Shown: positions 16,934-26,356, numbered from the stretch's first letter. The stretch: 64,000 nt of DNA from Paracoccus onchidii (GCF_028294535.1 NZ_JAQBIE010000014.1:47662-111661), one strand, 5' to 3'. Numbers and translations: made by a program. Notes: generated from the letters alone by a model not told the origin.

Positions 16934-17970
16934 GGTGTATCCTCGACATTGACGGTGCTGCCCGTCGCGGCCGAGCGGGTCATCGCGTCGATCAGGCGGT
17001 GGACGCGCAGACCCTCGTGGCCGGTGATGCAGGGCGGGCGGCGGTCGCGGATGGATTGCGCGAAATCATGGATCAGGTCGCGGTGCCAGTCGCAGGGAAA
17101 GGCCATCGGATCCGACCCGCCGCCCGTGCCCGAAACATCGCCGACCGTTTCACTGCGACCGTCGCGCCAGTGCACGTCCAAGCTGCCGCCGGTCAGGACG
17201 GCCGTGCCAAGGGTGCCGTCGATGATCAAGCGTTCTTGTTCGCCGGGAAAGGTGGCGGTGGTCGCGACGATCGACCCCACCGCGCCATTGTCGAAGGTGA
17301 CGCCCGCGGTGGCGAAATCCTCGGCCTCCAACCGGTGCATGCGGGTGGTGGCGGTCAGGGCCTGCACCGATCTGGCGGGGCCGGTCAGGCTCAGCATCAG
17401 GTCCAGCACATGGATCGCCTGCGAGATCAGGACCCCGCCGCCGTCACGATCATAGCTGCCCCGCCCCGGCACGTCATAATAGGCCTGATCGCGCCACCAC
17501 GGGATTTCGGCCCGGATCAGGGCCAGTTCGCCCAGCTGACCGCCATCGACCAGCTGCCGCAGCCGCCGCGCCCCCTGTCGCATCCGGTGCTGAAACACGA
17601 TGCCAAGCGTAACCTGCCGATCCGCGCATTCCTTGACAAGATCGCGGGCGGCGACCAGCGTCCGCTCGATCGGTTTTTCCATCAGGATATGTTTGCCCGC
17701 CGCGGCCATGACCGCCACGATCTGTGCGCGCTGGTTGGGCGGCGTCGCGATGATGACGCCATCGGTCGCGGGATCGTCGGCGATGGCCTGAAGGCTGTCG
17801 AAAACCGGAAAGCCGAAAGTATCGCGGACCGCCTCGGCCTTGGCGCGGGTGCGGTTGAACACGCCCGAGACATTCACCTTGCCGCGCAATTCCTCAAGCG
17901 CCTCCAGATGGGGTTTGGTGGCCATGCCAAGGCCGATGACGGCAAGCGTCGCGATTGGTGCGTCAGTCAT
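16930..17970 (-). CDS. Gfo/Idh/MocA-family oxidoreductase (2)
   Basis: NAD(P)-dependent dehydrogenase of 346 residues, with Rossmann motif AVIGLGMATKPHLEALEEL, the EKP motif in HILMEKPIERTLVAARDL, and the active-site region DGGGVLISQAIHVLDLMLSL. AGGGAAA precedes the ATG. It follows the TRAP permease by 12 bp and overlaps the second oxidoreductase by 4 bp. The two oxidoreductases are only distantly similar, so they are probably not a recent duplication. Likely role: oxidation or reduction of the TRAP substrate. Confidence 0.88.
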   Translation of the reverse strand: MTDAPIATLAVIGLGMATKPHLEALEELRGKVNVSGVFNRTRAKAEAVRDTFGFPVFDSLQAIADDPATDGVIIATPPNQRAQIVAVMAAAGKHILMEKPIERTLVAARDLVKECADRQVTLGIVFQHRMRQGARRLRQLVDGGQLGELALIRAEIPWWRDQAYYDVPGRGSYDRDGGGVLISQAIHVLDLMLSLTGPARSVQALTATTRMHRLEAEDFATAGVTFDNGAVGSIVATTATFPGEQERLIIDGTLGTAVLTGGSLDVHWRDGRSETVGDVSGTGGGSDPMAFPCDWHRDLIHDFAQSIRDRRPPCITGHEGLRVHRLIDAMTRSAATGSTVNVEDTP

Positions 17971-17982
17971 GTTTTGCTTTCC

Positions 17983-19833
17983 CTAGGGGCCGAACATCCG
18001 GATCGGCAACAGCGTGATTTGCGGGATCATGGTCACCAGCAGAAGAATGGCGACCTGGGCCAGGATGAACGGCAGGATGGCGCGGAACACCGCCGTCGAC
18101 GGTGCGCCGCCGACCCGCGCGGCCGTAAAGACCAGCACGCCAAGCGGCGGCGTCAGCGCCCCGATGACAAGGTTCATCACGATGATGATCCCGAATTGCA
18201 GCGGGTCCACGCCTGCCGCCACCACCACGGGCACAAGGATCGGCACAAGGATCACCATGGCGGCGATCATTTCGATGAACAGGCCGACGAAGACGAGGAA
18301 CAGATTGATCAGCAACAGAAGATAGATCCGGTTCCCGGTCAGTGCCGCCAGCCATTCGGCGATCTTCTGGGGGGTCTGTTCAAAGGTCAGGATCCACGCG
18401 AAGGGCGAGGCGGCGGCGATGATCACCGCGACGGCGACGGTATCCTCGACCGCGTCGCGGAACGCCTCGGACAGGTCGGCCGCTGTCAACCCACGATAGA
18501 CGAAGGCGCCGCAAAGCAGAGAAAAGACAAAGGCCATGGCCCCGGCCTCGGTCGCGGTGAACACCCCGAAACGGACGCCGCCGACAATCATCACCGGCAG
18601 GCACAGCGCCGGGGTCGCCAGCAGGAAGGACCGCCACCGCGCCGACCGGTCCGAGCGTCGCGCATTCGCGCCATAGCCCTTGCGGACCGAGATGATCCAG
18701 ACCACGACCGACAGCGCCAGCGCGGTCAGGATGCCCGGCACGATGGTGCCGACAAACAGCGCCCCGACCGAAACCGAGGCCAGCGCGGCATAGATGATCA
18801 GGCCCAGCCCCGGCGGGATCATGTTCGCCAGGGTCGAGGAGGCGGCGGTCAGAGCGCAGCTGAAGGACCGGCTGTAGCCGTATTTCTCCATCTCGGGGAC
18901 CATCAGCTTGGCGGTGGCCGATGCGTCGGCGGTGGACGAACCCGACACCCCGGCCAGCATCACGCTGGTCACGATATTGGCCTGTGCCAGACCGCCACGA
19001 AAATGCCCGACCAGATGATAAGCCAGATCCACGATACGTCCGGTGATACCCCCCGCATTCATCACCGCCGCCGCAAGAATGAAGAAGGGAATTGCCAGAA
19101 GCGTGAATGAATTCAGCGCCCCCGACATGGTCTGGGTGATCGTCACCATCATCAGGTCGGGCAGTGGCGTCAGTCCGGCAAAGGACCCCAGGATCAGGGC
19201 AAAGACGATGGGCAGTTCGGCAAAGATCAGCAGCATCGAAACGATCATCAGGATGGCCGTGCTGCTGGCGTCGCCCGGCAGCAATCCGCCCGCCTGACGC
19301 AGAAGGAAATAGCCCGCGATGCCCGCGGCCAGCGTGACGATCCCGCTTTGGCTGCCAAGCCCGCGGATCGGACTGGTCAGTAGCAACAGGGTGATCGCGC
19401 TGCCCGCCGGGACCGCCATGAACAGATAGCGCAGCGGCACCCTGATGGCGGGCATCACCTGCATCGTGCGGTTCATGAAATCGATCCCGTGCACCAACAG
19501 GATCACGCAGCAGATCACCGTCATCACCCGCAGAAAGACGCGATGCGCGGTCTGGGTTCTGGCGGGCAGCCTTGGGACGAACAGCGATATGGCGATATGG
19601 CGGTCGCGAAAGGTCAGGACCGCCATGCCCAGAAACACCGCCCAGACGAAACAGAACTGCGCGACCTCTTCGGGCCAGGGCAGCGACGCGTTCAGGACAT
19701 AGCGGCAAAAGACCTGAAGAACGACCACCCCCGTCGCACACAGCATCAAGAGAACGGCGATGGTTTCCAGCGCCTTGACCACAAGGCGATAGGGCAGGGC
19801 TGTCACGCCCGGCATCGGTGTCGCATCATCCAA
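17983..19833 (-). CDS. Fused TRAP transporter permease (DctQ-DctM)
   Basis: Secondary importer membrane protein of 616 residues. Residues ~1-165 are the four-helix DctQ part (FCRYVLNASLPWPEEVAQF is the family signature). The rest is the 12-helix DctM part (GSFAGLTPLPDLMMVTITQT, AGVSGSSTADASATAKLM, and a C-terminal LTPPLGVLVFTAARVGG). DctQ and DctM are usually two genes; fusion is known in the family. The TTG at 19833 is preferred because GGGAGGAACGAAA precedes it; ATG 19815 is the alternative. Works with the binding protein upstream. Confidence 0.92.
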   Translation of the reverse strand: MDDATPMPGVTALPYRLVVKALETIAVLLMLCATGVVVLQVFCRYVLNASLPWPEEVAQFCFVWAVFLGMAVLTFRDRHIAISLFVPRLPARTQTAHRVFLRVMTVICCVILLVHGIDFMNRTMQVMPAIRVPLRYLFMAVPAGSAITLLLLTSPIRGLGSQSGIVTLAAGIAGYFLLRQAGGLLPGDASSTAILMIVSMLLIFAELPIVFALILGSFAGLTPLPDLMMVTITQTMSGALNSFTLLAIPFFILAAAVMNAGGITGRIVDLAYHLVGHFRGGLAQANIVTSVMLAGVSGSSTADASATAKLMVPEMEKYGYSRSFSCALTAASSTLANMIPPGLGLIIYAALASVSVGALFVGTIVPGILTALALSVVVWIISVRKGYGANARRSDRSARWRSFLLATPALCLPVMIVGGVRFGVFTATEAGAMAFVFSLLCGAFVYRGLTAADLSEAFRDAVEDTVAVAVIIAAASPFAWILTFEQTPQKIAEWLAALTGNRIYLLLLINLFLVFVGLFIEMIAAMVILVPILVPVVVAAGVDPLQFGIIIVMNLVIGALTPPLGVLVFTAARVGGAPSTAVFRAILPFILAQVAILLLVTMIPQITLLPIRMFGP

Positions 19834-19851
19834 TTTCGTTCCTCCCTGTTT

Positions 19852-19878
19852 CTGCCCCGCGTCGGGGTTGCGGGGCAG
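19852..19878 (-). other. Intercistronic hairpin between TRAP binding protein and permease
   Basis: CTGCCCCGC (19852-19860) pairs with GCGGGGCAG (19870-19878), a perfect 9-bp stem. It follows the binding-protein stop by 12 bp, a place where such elements favour binding-protein over permease synthesis. Confidence 0.6.
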
Positions 19879-19890
19879 ACAGCACAGCGA

Positions 19891-20916
19891 TCAGCCCAAG
19901 GCGCGGATCTTGGCGATCATCTGGGCGGTTTCGGGGCTGGTCGCGCCGAACTGCTCGAAGAGGACGGCGGATTTGTCTTCCCATTTTGCTTTTTCGTCGT
20001 CGGGGAACGGATGCACGACGCAACCCACCGCCTTCAGATCCTCCAGCGCCTGATCGGCCCCGGCGCGGTTGATGCTGCGCTGCTCGGCAAAGACCTCTTG
20101 TGCGGAACTGCGGCAAAGATCCTGCAGATCGGCGGGCAGGCGATCCAGCCAGGCGGCATTCATGCGGATCGCCTTGGGCAAAAACCAATGATAGGTTGGC
20201 AAGATATTCTTGGCCTGTTCGTGCCATTTGAAGCCCAGCACCGAAAAATAATCCGAATCCAGCCCGTCGATCACCCCGGTCGACAGTGCGGAATATTGCT
20301 CGGAATAGGGCAGGGGCGTGGGGTTGGCACCAAGGGTCTTCCAGAAATCGACCCAGATGCGAACCTCGGGGACGCGCAGCTTGACGCCCTGCAGGCTGTC
20401 CAGATCGGTAACCGGATCCTTGGTCAGCAGGTGGCGAAAGCCCACCTCGCCATAGGCGATGAATTCAACGCCGGTCTTGTCGCGCGCGATCTGGCTGATT
20501 TCCTGACCGATATCCCCTTGCAACACGGCGTCGACATGGGCCTCGTTCTTGTAGATGAAACCCGGCGCCCCGGCGGTCGCCGCGATTTCCGGGGCGATGG
20601 CCTCTTCGCTGTCGGGGCCGGCGGCGGTCACCTGAATGGTGCCGATGCGGCTCATTTCCAGAAGCTGGGCCAGACCGCCAAGCTGGCTGGCGGGGAAATG
20701 CTGGGCATCGATGCGCCCCTCGCTGCGTTCGTTCAGCATCGCCACCCATTTGTCGAACGCATTGGTGAAGGGCGAACCGATCGCCTCGGAATGGGCGATC
20801 TTGCAGACGAACTTGTCCTGCGCCCAGGCTGATCGCATCAGCGTCGGCGTCGCCAGTGCGGCCGCGCCCAGTTGCAACACGCTGCGGCGTGCAAACCTTG
20901 CTTTGTGAATGGTCAT
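19891..20916 (-). CDS. TRAP transporter substrate-binding protein (DctP)
   Basis: Periplasmic carboxylate-binding protein of 341 residues. An arginine-rich signal peptide (FARRSVLQLGAAALATPTLM) suggests Tat export. The carboxylate-binding region GVKLRVPEVRIWVDFWKTLG, followed by a STGVIDGLDSD helix, is standard for DctP; the arginine of KLRVP normally binds the substrate carboxylate. AAAGGGAGAG precedes the ATG. The neighbouring mannonate dehydratase suggests a hexuronate as ligand. Confidence 0.9.
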   Translation of the reverse strand: MTIHKARFARRSVLQLGAAALATPTLMRSAWAQDKFVCKIAHSEAIGSPFTNAFDKWVAMLNERSEGRIDAQHFPASQLGGLAQLLEMSRIGTIQVTAAGPDSEEAIAPEIAATAGAPGFIYKNEAHVDAVLQGDIGQEISQIARDKTGVEFIAYGEVGFRHLLTKDPVTDLDSLQGVKLRVPEVRIWVDFWKTLGANPTPLPYSEQYSALSTGVIDGLDSDYFSVLGFKWHEQAKNILPTYHWFLPKAIRMNAAWLDRLPADLQDLCRSSAQEVFAEQRSINRAGADQALEDLKAVGCVVHPFPDDEKAKWEDKSAVLFEQFGATSPETAQMIAKIRALG

Positions 20917-20969
20917 TCCTCTCTCCCTTTGGTTTTCCGCGCACGTTGTGCTGGTGCGTCAGATCAGAC

Positions 20970-20987
20970 GCCCGGCCTCCTCCGGGC
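20970..20987 (-). other. Hairpin between the GntR and DctP genes
   Basis: GCCCGG-CCTCCT-CCGGGC, a 6-bp GC stem in the 131-bp gap. It may end or limit regulator transcription running into the transporter genes. Confidence 0.4.
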
Positions 20988-21047
20988 GAATTCGTCGGTG
21001 CTAGTCCTTTTCGGCGGCTCCTGCGGCAAGGTATGTTTCTGCGGTCA

Positions 21048-21752
21048 TCACTGCGGTTCCTCGGTGAAAAACGCGGGCTTTGCCGCCGCGACAACGGGAA
21101 TGTCATCCAGAACCCTGCGGAGATGACGCCGCATTTTCTGTTCAGCGCGATCTGCGTCCCTGGCCTTGATTGCGTCGGCGATCTGACGGTGTTGTTCGAT
21201 CAGGATCTGGCGGGGCAGCTGACTGGCGGTCAGGTGGCGGACGCGGTCCATCTGGGTGCGCAACATGTCCAGAAATCCCCAGCCGGCACCTTGTCCGGCA
21301 ATGTCGGCAATCATGCGATGGAATGCCTCGTCCAGGTCCATGAAGGTCTGGGGGGCGGGGTTATCGACCGCCTCTTGCTGGGCGGTCAGGTTGGCCTCCA
21401 GCTCGGACAGCATAGCGTTCTCGGCGCGACGGCAGGCGGCGCGCACGATATCCGCCTCGACCGCCTCGCGGACGAATTGCGCCGCGATGACCGAACCGAT
21501 GTCGATGCGGCTGACAAAGCTGCCACGTTGGGGGCGGATTTCTATCAGCCCTGCCTCGGACAGCTTGATGAAGGCCTCGCGCACCGGTTGGCGGCTGGTG
21601 CGATACAGCGCCGCGATGTCCACCTCGGACAATCTAGTGCCGGGCTCCAATGCGCAGGAAACGATGCGATGACGCAGGCGTTCAAACAGCTGCGGACTGA
21701 CCGGTCTGCTTGGATCGATTGCCGGTTCTGCTGGTGTCGAAGCCTGGTTCAT
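21048..21752 (-). CDS. GntR-family regulator, FadR/FCD type
   Basis: Regulator of 234 residues with an N-terminal winged helix (LSEVDIAALYRTSRQPVREA then LIEIRPQRGSFV) and an all-helical FCD ligand domain (LDEAFHRMIADIAG with metal-binding histidines). GGGAGGAAAG precedes the ATG. It diverges from mannonate dehydratase and heads the TRAP genes, so it most likely represses both directions until a uronate-derived ligand binds. Confidence 0.9.
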   Translation of the reverse strand: MNQASTPAEPAIDPSRPVSPQLFERLRHRIVSCALEPGTRLSEVDIAALYRTSRQPVREAFIKLSEAGLIEIRPQRGSFVSRIDIGSVIAAQFVREAVEADIVRAACRRAENAMLSELEANLTAQQEAVDNPAPQTFMDLDEAFHRMIADIAGQGAGWGFLDMLRTQMDRVRHLTASQLPRQILIEQHRQIADAIKARDADRAEQKMRRHLRRVLDDIPVVAAAKPAFFTEEPQ

Positions 21753-21794
21753 CTTTCCTCCCTGATAGAAGCGTGCAAGATTACCACCATACTA

Positions 21795-21809
21795 GTCAAC
21801 AGATTTGAC
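21795..21809. promoter_or_regulatory. Candidate GntR operator
   Basis: GTCAA-CAGAT-TTGAC, a perfect 5-5-5 inverted repeat, sits in the 116-bp gap between the divergent GntR and uxuA starts. Confidence 0.5.
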
Positions 21810-21868
21810 GTCATATCGGTTGGCAAGCGCAGGCGCCGCCTGTGTCTTTCAGGGAGGGGGGAGTATTC

Positions 21869-23083
21869 ATGAGGCAAACTTGGCGTTGGTTTGGTCCCAG
21901 GGATCGCGTGACGATCGACTCGGTCCTGCAGGCGGGTGTCGAAGGGGTTGTGTCGGCCCTGCATCACATCCCGACCGGATCGGTCTGGCATCCGGCGGAA
22001 ATCGCACAGCGTCAGGCCGAAATAGCCGTGACCCCAGCGGGAAGGCCGTCGGGATTGAAGTGGGAGGTGGTGGAAAGCCTGCCGGTGTCCGAAGATATCA
22101 AGCGTCAAAGCGGGGATTGGCGCGCCCATATCGAGGCCTGGAAACAATCACTGTGCAATCTTGGCGCCGCGGGAATTGATGTTGTCTGCTACAATTTCAT
22201 GCCGGTGCTGGATTGGACCCGGACGGATCTGGCCTTTCCGATGGCAAGCGGCGCGACCTGCATGCGTTTTGACCTGACTGTTTTCGCAGCTTTCGATATT
22301 CACATCCTGCGCAGGGCAGGCGCGGCAGAAAGCTATGATCCAGAGATTGTTGCGGATGCCGGAAAAAAGTTTGCGCGAATGGATGCTTCGCTGATCGACG
22401 GATTGGTGCGCAACATCCTCTGCGGACTGCCCGGTGCCGCCGAGAGCTTCACCCTCGAAGATCTGCGCGATCAGCTGGCGGCCTATTCAGGCGTGGATGC
22501 GCAAGGTTTGCGGTCAAACCTGGTTGACTTTCTGTCCGAGGTTGCCCCGGTCGCACAAAATCTGGGAATGCGCCTTTGCTGCCATCCCGATGATCCGCCG
22601 ATGCCTTTGCTGGGTTTGCCCCGCATCATGTCGACCGAGGGCGATTACGCCACCATTCTTCAGGCCGTCGATGTCATGGCGAATGGTGTCACGCTGTGTT
22701 CCGGTTCATTGGGCGCGCGGCCGGACAATGATCTGACCGGCATGATGGAGAGGTTGGGGGATCGCGTGCATTTTCTGCATTTGCGAAACGTCAAACGGGA
22801 AAGCCCCGATCTGCAAACCAGCTTTTACGAATCTGCGCATCTGGACGGGGATTGCGACATGGTTGCCCTGATCGATGCTGTCCTGAGGCAAGAAAAACGC
22901 CGCCGCGGGGCAGGTCGGGTCGATGCCTCGATCCCGTTTCGACCAGATCATGGGCAGGACATTCTGGATGATCTAGGGCGCAGGGCGCAGCCCGGCTATC
23001 CGTCCATCGGGCGTCTCAAGGGACTGGCGGAATTGCGTGGGATCATCGCGGCGCTTTCCCATGGCTCGGCGCGCCACGGATGA
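21869..23083 (+). CDS. uxuA: Mannonate dehydratase
   Basis: Converts D-mannonate to 2-keto-3-deoxygluconate in hexuronate catabolism. 404 residues, family-typical length. Characteristic segments are MRQTWRWFGPRDRVTIDSVL at the start, GIDVVCYNFMPVLDWTRTDL, and the metal-binding MRLCCHPDDPPMPLLGLPRI and DRVHFLHLRNVKRE. The ATG at 21869 has AGGGAGGGGGG upstream and begins the conserved RQTWRWFGP. No fructuronate reductase (UxuB) or uronate isomerase is visible, so one of the Gfo-type oxidoreductases may fill that step. Transcribed away from the GntR-TRAP unit. Confidence 0.94.
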   Translation: MRQTWRWFGPRDRVTIDSVLQAGVEGVVSALHHIPTGSVWHPAEIAQRQAEIAVTPAGRPSGLKWEVVESLPVSEDIKRQSGDWRAHIEAWKQSLCNLGAAGIDVVCYNFMPVLDWTRTDLAFPMASGATCMRFDLTVFAAFDIHILRRAGAAESYDPEIVADAGKKFARMDASLIDGLVRNILCGLPGAAESFTLEDLRDQLAAYSGVDAQGLRSNLVDFLSEVAPVAQNLGMRLCCHPDDPPMPLLGLPRIMSTEGDYATILQAVDVMANGVTLCSGSLGARPDNDLTGMMERLGDRVHFLHLRNVKRESPDLQTSFYESAHLDGDCDMVALIDAVLRQEKRRRGAGRVDASIPFRPDHGQDILDDLGRRAQPGYPSIGRLKGLAELRGIIAALSHGSARHG

Positions 23084-23108
23084 TGTGGCGTGCCGGGCAT
23101 GGATGTTG

Positions 23109-24467
23109 TCACCCAAGTTCGTCAAATGGCCACGTTCCCGCAGGACGGTGCAGGTTTTCCAGACGTGTCAGGTGCTGACATACCGCGCCGTCGGTCAGGG
23201 CCATGACCTGTTGCCGGTCGATTGCCCGAAGGTCGGGTGACAGATACCCGGATTTGACCACCAAAAGCCGATAGCTGTCCAGCGGCAGGCCCAGATTGTC
23301 GAAATCTGCTATATCATGAAATGGCCGCCGGATTGCAGTGACGATGACGGTGATGTCCTGGCAGACCATGATCGCGCATTCGTTGATGATCCGGCAATCA
23401 TGCACCGTCAGTGTGACTTGCGGGCCTCCGCCCCCCATCCCGCCGCCAAGGGTCACTTCGGTCGCGCCATCGGCCAGCTGGCGAAACACGGCCGGGTCGG
23501 CAATTCCAGCGACCAACACCGTGCCCAGACCTTGCTGGTCCATGACGGCTGCAAGAACATCTGCCCGATCTCCGACTCCGCCGGCGGTGGGGTTGTCGCC
23601 GCTATCGGCAAGTATGGCGGGGCTGTCGACAACATGGCGCAACGCATCCTCCAGCGGGGCGGCCAGGCTGTCAAAGACCAGTTCGTCCCGCGCATCCCGA
23701 TAGGAAGCCGCGATTTCGCGGGCCGCCTGTTGCCCGGCAACGGGATCTGTGGCGGTGACGACCGCCGCGGCAGTTGCGCGCGCGGTGTCGGCCCAGACAT
23801 AGCCGATCATCAGGTTGGCATCACAGATTCCGGGACGCTGATCGAACAGGGGTAGCGCCGCATAAAGGCGATTGCAGGGGGATACAAAGGTCGATGACAT
23901 CTCGCCCGGCACAAGGATAGGGACCGCCTGACGGCAGATCGTCGGGCGCGGCCCGCCATTCAACGCATCGCTCAGCAGTTTCGCCGCACGCCCCCATGTC
24001 TGGGCCGTGTCGATATGTGGGGCCGTGCGATAGGCTGCAAAGGCATCCAGCTTGTCACATATTTGCTGCGTGATCTGTCCGTGCAGGTCGAATGCGGCCG
24101 AAATGATGGCTTGCGGGCCGACGATCCTGCGAATCTCCGCGATAAAGTCGCCCTCCGGATCCTCGATCCCGGGCACGAACATCGCGCCATGCATCAGCAA
24201 CAGGACCCCATCCAGCGGCAGGGCAGCGCGCAAGCGTTCCATGAACTCGTTGCGCATCGCCGCAAAGGTCGCCACCGCAACCGGACCGCCCGGCACGGCG
24301 CGATCATGAAAGAGGGGCAGCGGTTGCATGTCACATGCGCCAAAATCGAAGGGCACGGAATCGATCAGCGCCTGTCCTTCGGTTCTGGTGAAATCCGCTG
24401 CCACCTGTTCCAGCGGTGAATAGCTGGAACATTCCGTGTGCAATCCGCCGATCGCGATACGTTTCAT
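23109..24467 (-). CDS. M81-family (MlrC, microcystinase C-like) metallohydrolase
   Basis: Zinc-dependent hydrolase of 452 residues, matching the MlrC family: IGGLHTECSSYSPLEQVAAD, LLLMHGAMFVPGIEDPEGDF, DLHGQITQQI and YRTAPHIDT hold the metal-binding Asp and His residues, and ILADSGDNPTAGGVGD is the second family block. MlrC itself cleaves linearised microcystin peptides, but most homologues have unknown substrates. It is the last gene of the amino-sugar operon, coupled by a 4-bp overlap to the GH20 gene. That suggests an amide or peptide attached to an amino sugar as substrate (inference). Cytoplasmic; no signal peptide. Confidence 0.85.
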   Translation of the reverse strand: MKRIAIGGLHTECSSYSPLEQVAADFTRTEGQALIDSVPFDFGACDMQPLPLFHDRAVPGGPVAVATFAAMRNEFMERLRAALPLDGVLLLMHGAMFVPGIEDPEGDFIAEIRRIVGPQAIISAAFDLHGQITQQICDKLDAFAAYRTAPHIDTAQTWGRAAKLLSDALNGGPRPTICRQAVPILVPGEMSSTFVSPCNRLYAALPLFDQRPGICDANLMIGYVWADTARATAAAVVTATDPVAGQQAAREIAASYRDARDELVFDSLAAPLEDALRHVVDSPAILADSGDNPTAGGVGDRADVLAAVMDQQGLGTVLVAGIADPAVFRQLADGATEVTLGGGMGGGGPQVTLTVHDCRIINECAIMVCQDITVIVTAIRRPFHDIADFDNLGLPLDSYRLLVVKSGYLSPDLRAIDRQQVMALTDGAVCQHLTRLENLHRPAGTWPFDELG

Positions 24468-26356
24468 AGTTGTGGAACCATATGGGACAGGGCGAAGAAG
24501 CGCGGCGCGGATTTGCTTTCCGCCGGGGTCCAGCCGGCTTCGGCGACGATTGCCAGACGGGGAAAGGCAATGGCGTTGATGCGTTGGACATCATGCAGGT
24601 ATTCACACCAGATTCCGGCCTGAACGCCAAGCAGGCGCCCCGGCCCTTGGGGCAGACCTGCACTGACGTCATGGGCATAGCTGGCACTGGGGGTCGATAC
24701 CCCGGCCCATGAAATTCCACGAGCGTTCCAACCTTCGGATTCGACCATGTCCAGATAATAGGCCTGACCGGGCGTCGCCACGACATCATAACCCTTTTCG
24801 ATCAGTTCGGCCGTTTTTTCCTTGGTGCGCCACGCAAACATGACGGCGCCGTCGGGGTCGATCCCGCCGCCTTCGGCCGCTTCGTCCCACGCCCCGATGC
24901 GGCGCCCGGATTTCTTCAGATGGGCCTGAACATGACGGAGGAACCAGGCTTGCAACTCATGTGTCGTTGACAGGCCATGTTCCTTGGCAAACCGCTGCGC
25001 TGCGGGGGATTGGGCCCAGGCCGAAAGGTCGACTTCGTCGGCACCCACATGAACGATATCGCAGGGAAACAGCTCGGCAGCCTCGTCCAGAAGCGTTTCC
25101 GCCACGTCATAGGACCTTGCAATGCCGGGGTTCAGCGCATTGTTCGTGAAGCCCTGGATCGAACGATAGCTGCATGCTGGTTCTTCCGGATCAGCAAGTC
25201 CGGGCACCGAGGCCAGCAATGAAGCTGCGTGGCCGGGCATTTCGACTTCGGGTATCACGGTAATTCCCAGCGCCCGACCGTGATCAAGCACGGTTGCGAT
25301 GTCTTCTGCGCTATAGGCGCCACTTTGCCCATTGGGTCCATCGCCATATTGCGGAGGCATTGGGGCGCCTTGCGCGCGCGTCGCGCCGATTGTGCCAAGG
25401 GTGGGAAATGCCTTTGACGGAATCCGCCAGCCCTCGTCATCGGTCAGGTGCCAATGCAGCCGGTTCATGCGCAACCATGCCATGATATCCATCAGGCGCA
25501 GATTCACATCCACAGGAAAGAAATTGCGCGCGACATCGAACATCAGCCCCCGCCATTCAAAACGGGGCGCATCGGTGATCACCCCCGCGCGGGGAAAGAG
25601 ATAGCGTCGGTCGGTTGCCGCGCTATGAGCCATTTGCGTCAAGGCGATCAAACCGTGGCGCAGGCCGTCGGGTGTGCTGTATGCCAGATCGATTTCGTCG
25701 CCGAAGACCAGGCGATAGCCCTCGGCAGGCAATGTCGTATCCATCGTGGCCCGGATCGCGGTGCCACCGGTAGCGGGTTGGATGCCAATAACGGTTGGAG
25801 CCGTGGGGAACAGGCGTTGGTGCAGCCGGGCGATCTGCAAGAATGGCCGAAGGTCACTGCCCGGTGCCGGATAAAGCCGTGGAAGATCGTCATGCCAGGC
25901 GTCAATCTGCGCGTCTTGTGGCCAAGGCAACAATCCAAGCGGGGTTTCGGCATTTCCGGCGGGCCAGTCTTTGCCCGCACCGCCGGGGGTGTCATGTTCG
26001 GGCAGAAGGTCTTCGATCGTGATGTCCAGCGTTTCGCCGGTTTCGGTTTCCACCCATGCGGTGATCACGCCCTGGGACCGGTTCGATGCCCCATAGACCA
26101 GCCCGACCAGTTTCAGCTCCCATGTTTGCTCGAGGTCCAGGCGACCATTGTCAGGAACAATCTCGACATAGCTACCGTAATTGCGCGCGACCGTTCCCCC
26201 GGTGACCACCGAGCTTTCGTCAATACGACCCAGCGAGGTATAGCAGAATTTCGCGATCTGAATTGCCGCGCCGCCCAGATTGGTCAGGCAGAAATGGAAG
26301 CTGCCCTTGGTGCCTTGTGGCGCGGGGGACCAGCTTTGAGTCAGATGCAGCGTCAT
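24464..26356 (-). CDS. GH20 beta-N-acetylhexosaminidase (cytoplasmic)
   Basis: Releases terminal beta-GlcNAc or GalNAc. 630 residues: an N-terminal beta-sandwich region, then the GH20 TIM barrel with DVARNFFPVDVNLRLMDIMA, HWHLTDDEGWRIPSKAFP, and the catalytic D-E pair in IVHVGADEVDLSAW (the first residue of the usual GGDE is kept and the second is Ala). No signal peptide, so it acts on imported oligosaccharides. Start fixed at 26356 by the ATGA overlap with nagA; the frame stays open 480 bp further upstream as an antisense-free shadow of nagA and is rejected. Codes with NagA and the ROK kinase for amino-sugar breakdown. Confidence 0.92.
   Translation of the reverse strand: MTLHLTQSWSPAPQGTKGSFHFCLTNLGGAAIQIAKFCYTSLGRIDESSVVTGGTVARNYGSYVEIVPDNGRLDLEQTWELKLVGLVYGASNRSQGVITAWVETETGETLDITIEDLLPEHDTPGGAGKDWPAGNAETPLGLLPWPQDAQIDAWHDDLPRLYPAPGSDLRPFLQIARLHQRLFPTAPTVIGIQPATGGTAIRATMDTTLPAEGYRLVFGDEIDLAYSTPDGLRHGLIALTQMAHSAATDRRYLFPRAGVITDAPRFEWRGLMFDVARNFFPVDVNLRLMDIMAWLRMNRLHWHLTDDEGWRIPSKAFPTLGTIGATRAQGAPMPPQYGDGPNGQSGAYSAEDIATVLDHGRALGITVIPEVEMPGHAASLLASVPGLADPEEPACSYRSIQGFTNNALNPGIARSYDVAETLLDEAAELFPCDIVHVGADEVDLSAWAQSPAAQRFAKEHGLSTTHELQAWFLRHVQAHLKKSGRRIGAWDEAAEGGGIDPDGAVMFAWRTKEKTAELIEKGYDVVATPGQAYYLDMVESEGWNARGISWAGVSTPSASYAHDVSAGLPQGPGRLLGVQAGIWCEYLHDVQRINAIAFPRLAIVAEAGWTPAESKSAPRFFALSHMVPQL

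Noticed and set aside
15917..17970. The two neighbouring Gfo/Idh/MocA genes as a tandem duplication.
   Set aside because: Their Rossmann motifs, EKP regions and active-site segments differ too much for a recent duplication.
16999..19110. A 703-codon plus-strand open frame opposite the TRAP permease and oxidoreductase genes.
   Set aside because: Its product is full of Arg, Asp, His and Gly with no domain, no ribosome site and no conserved motif; it is the antisense shadow of GC-rich genes with strong family matches on the other strand.
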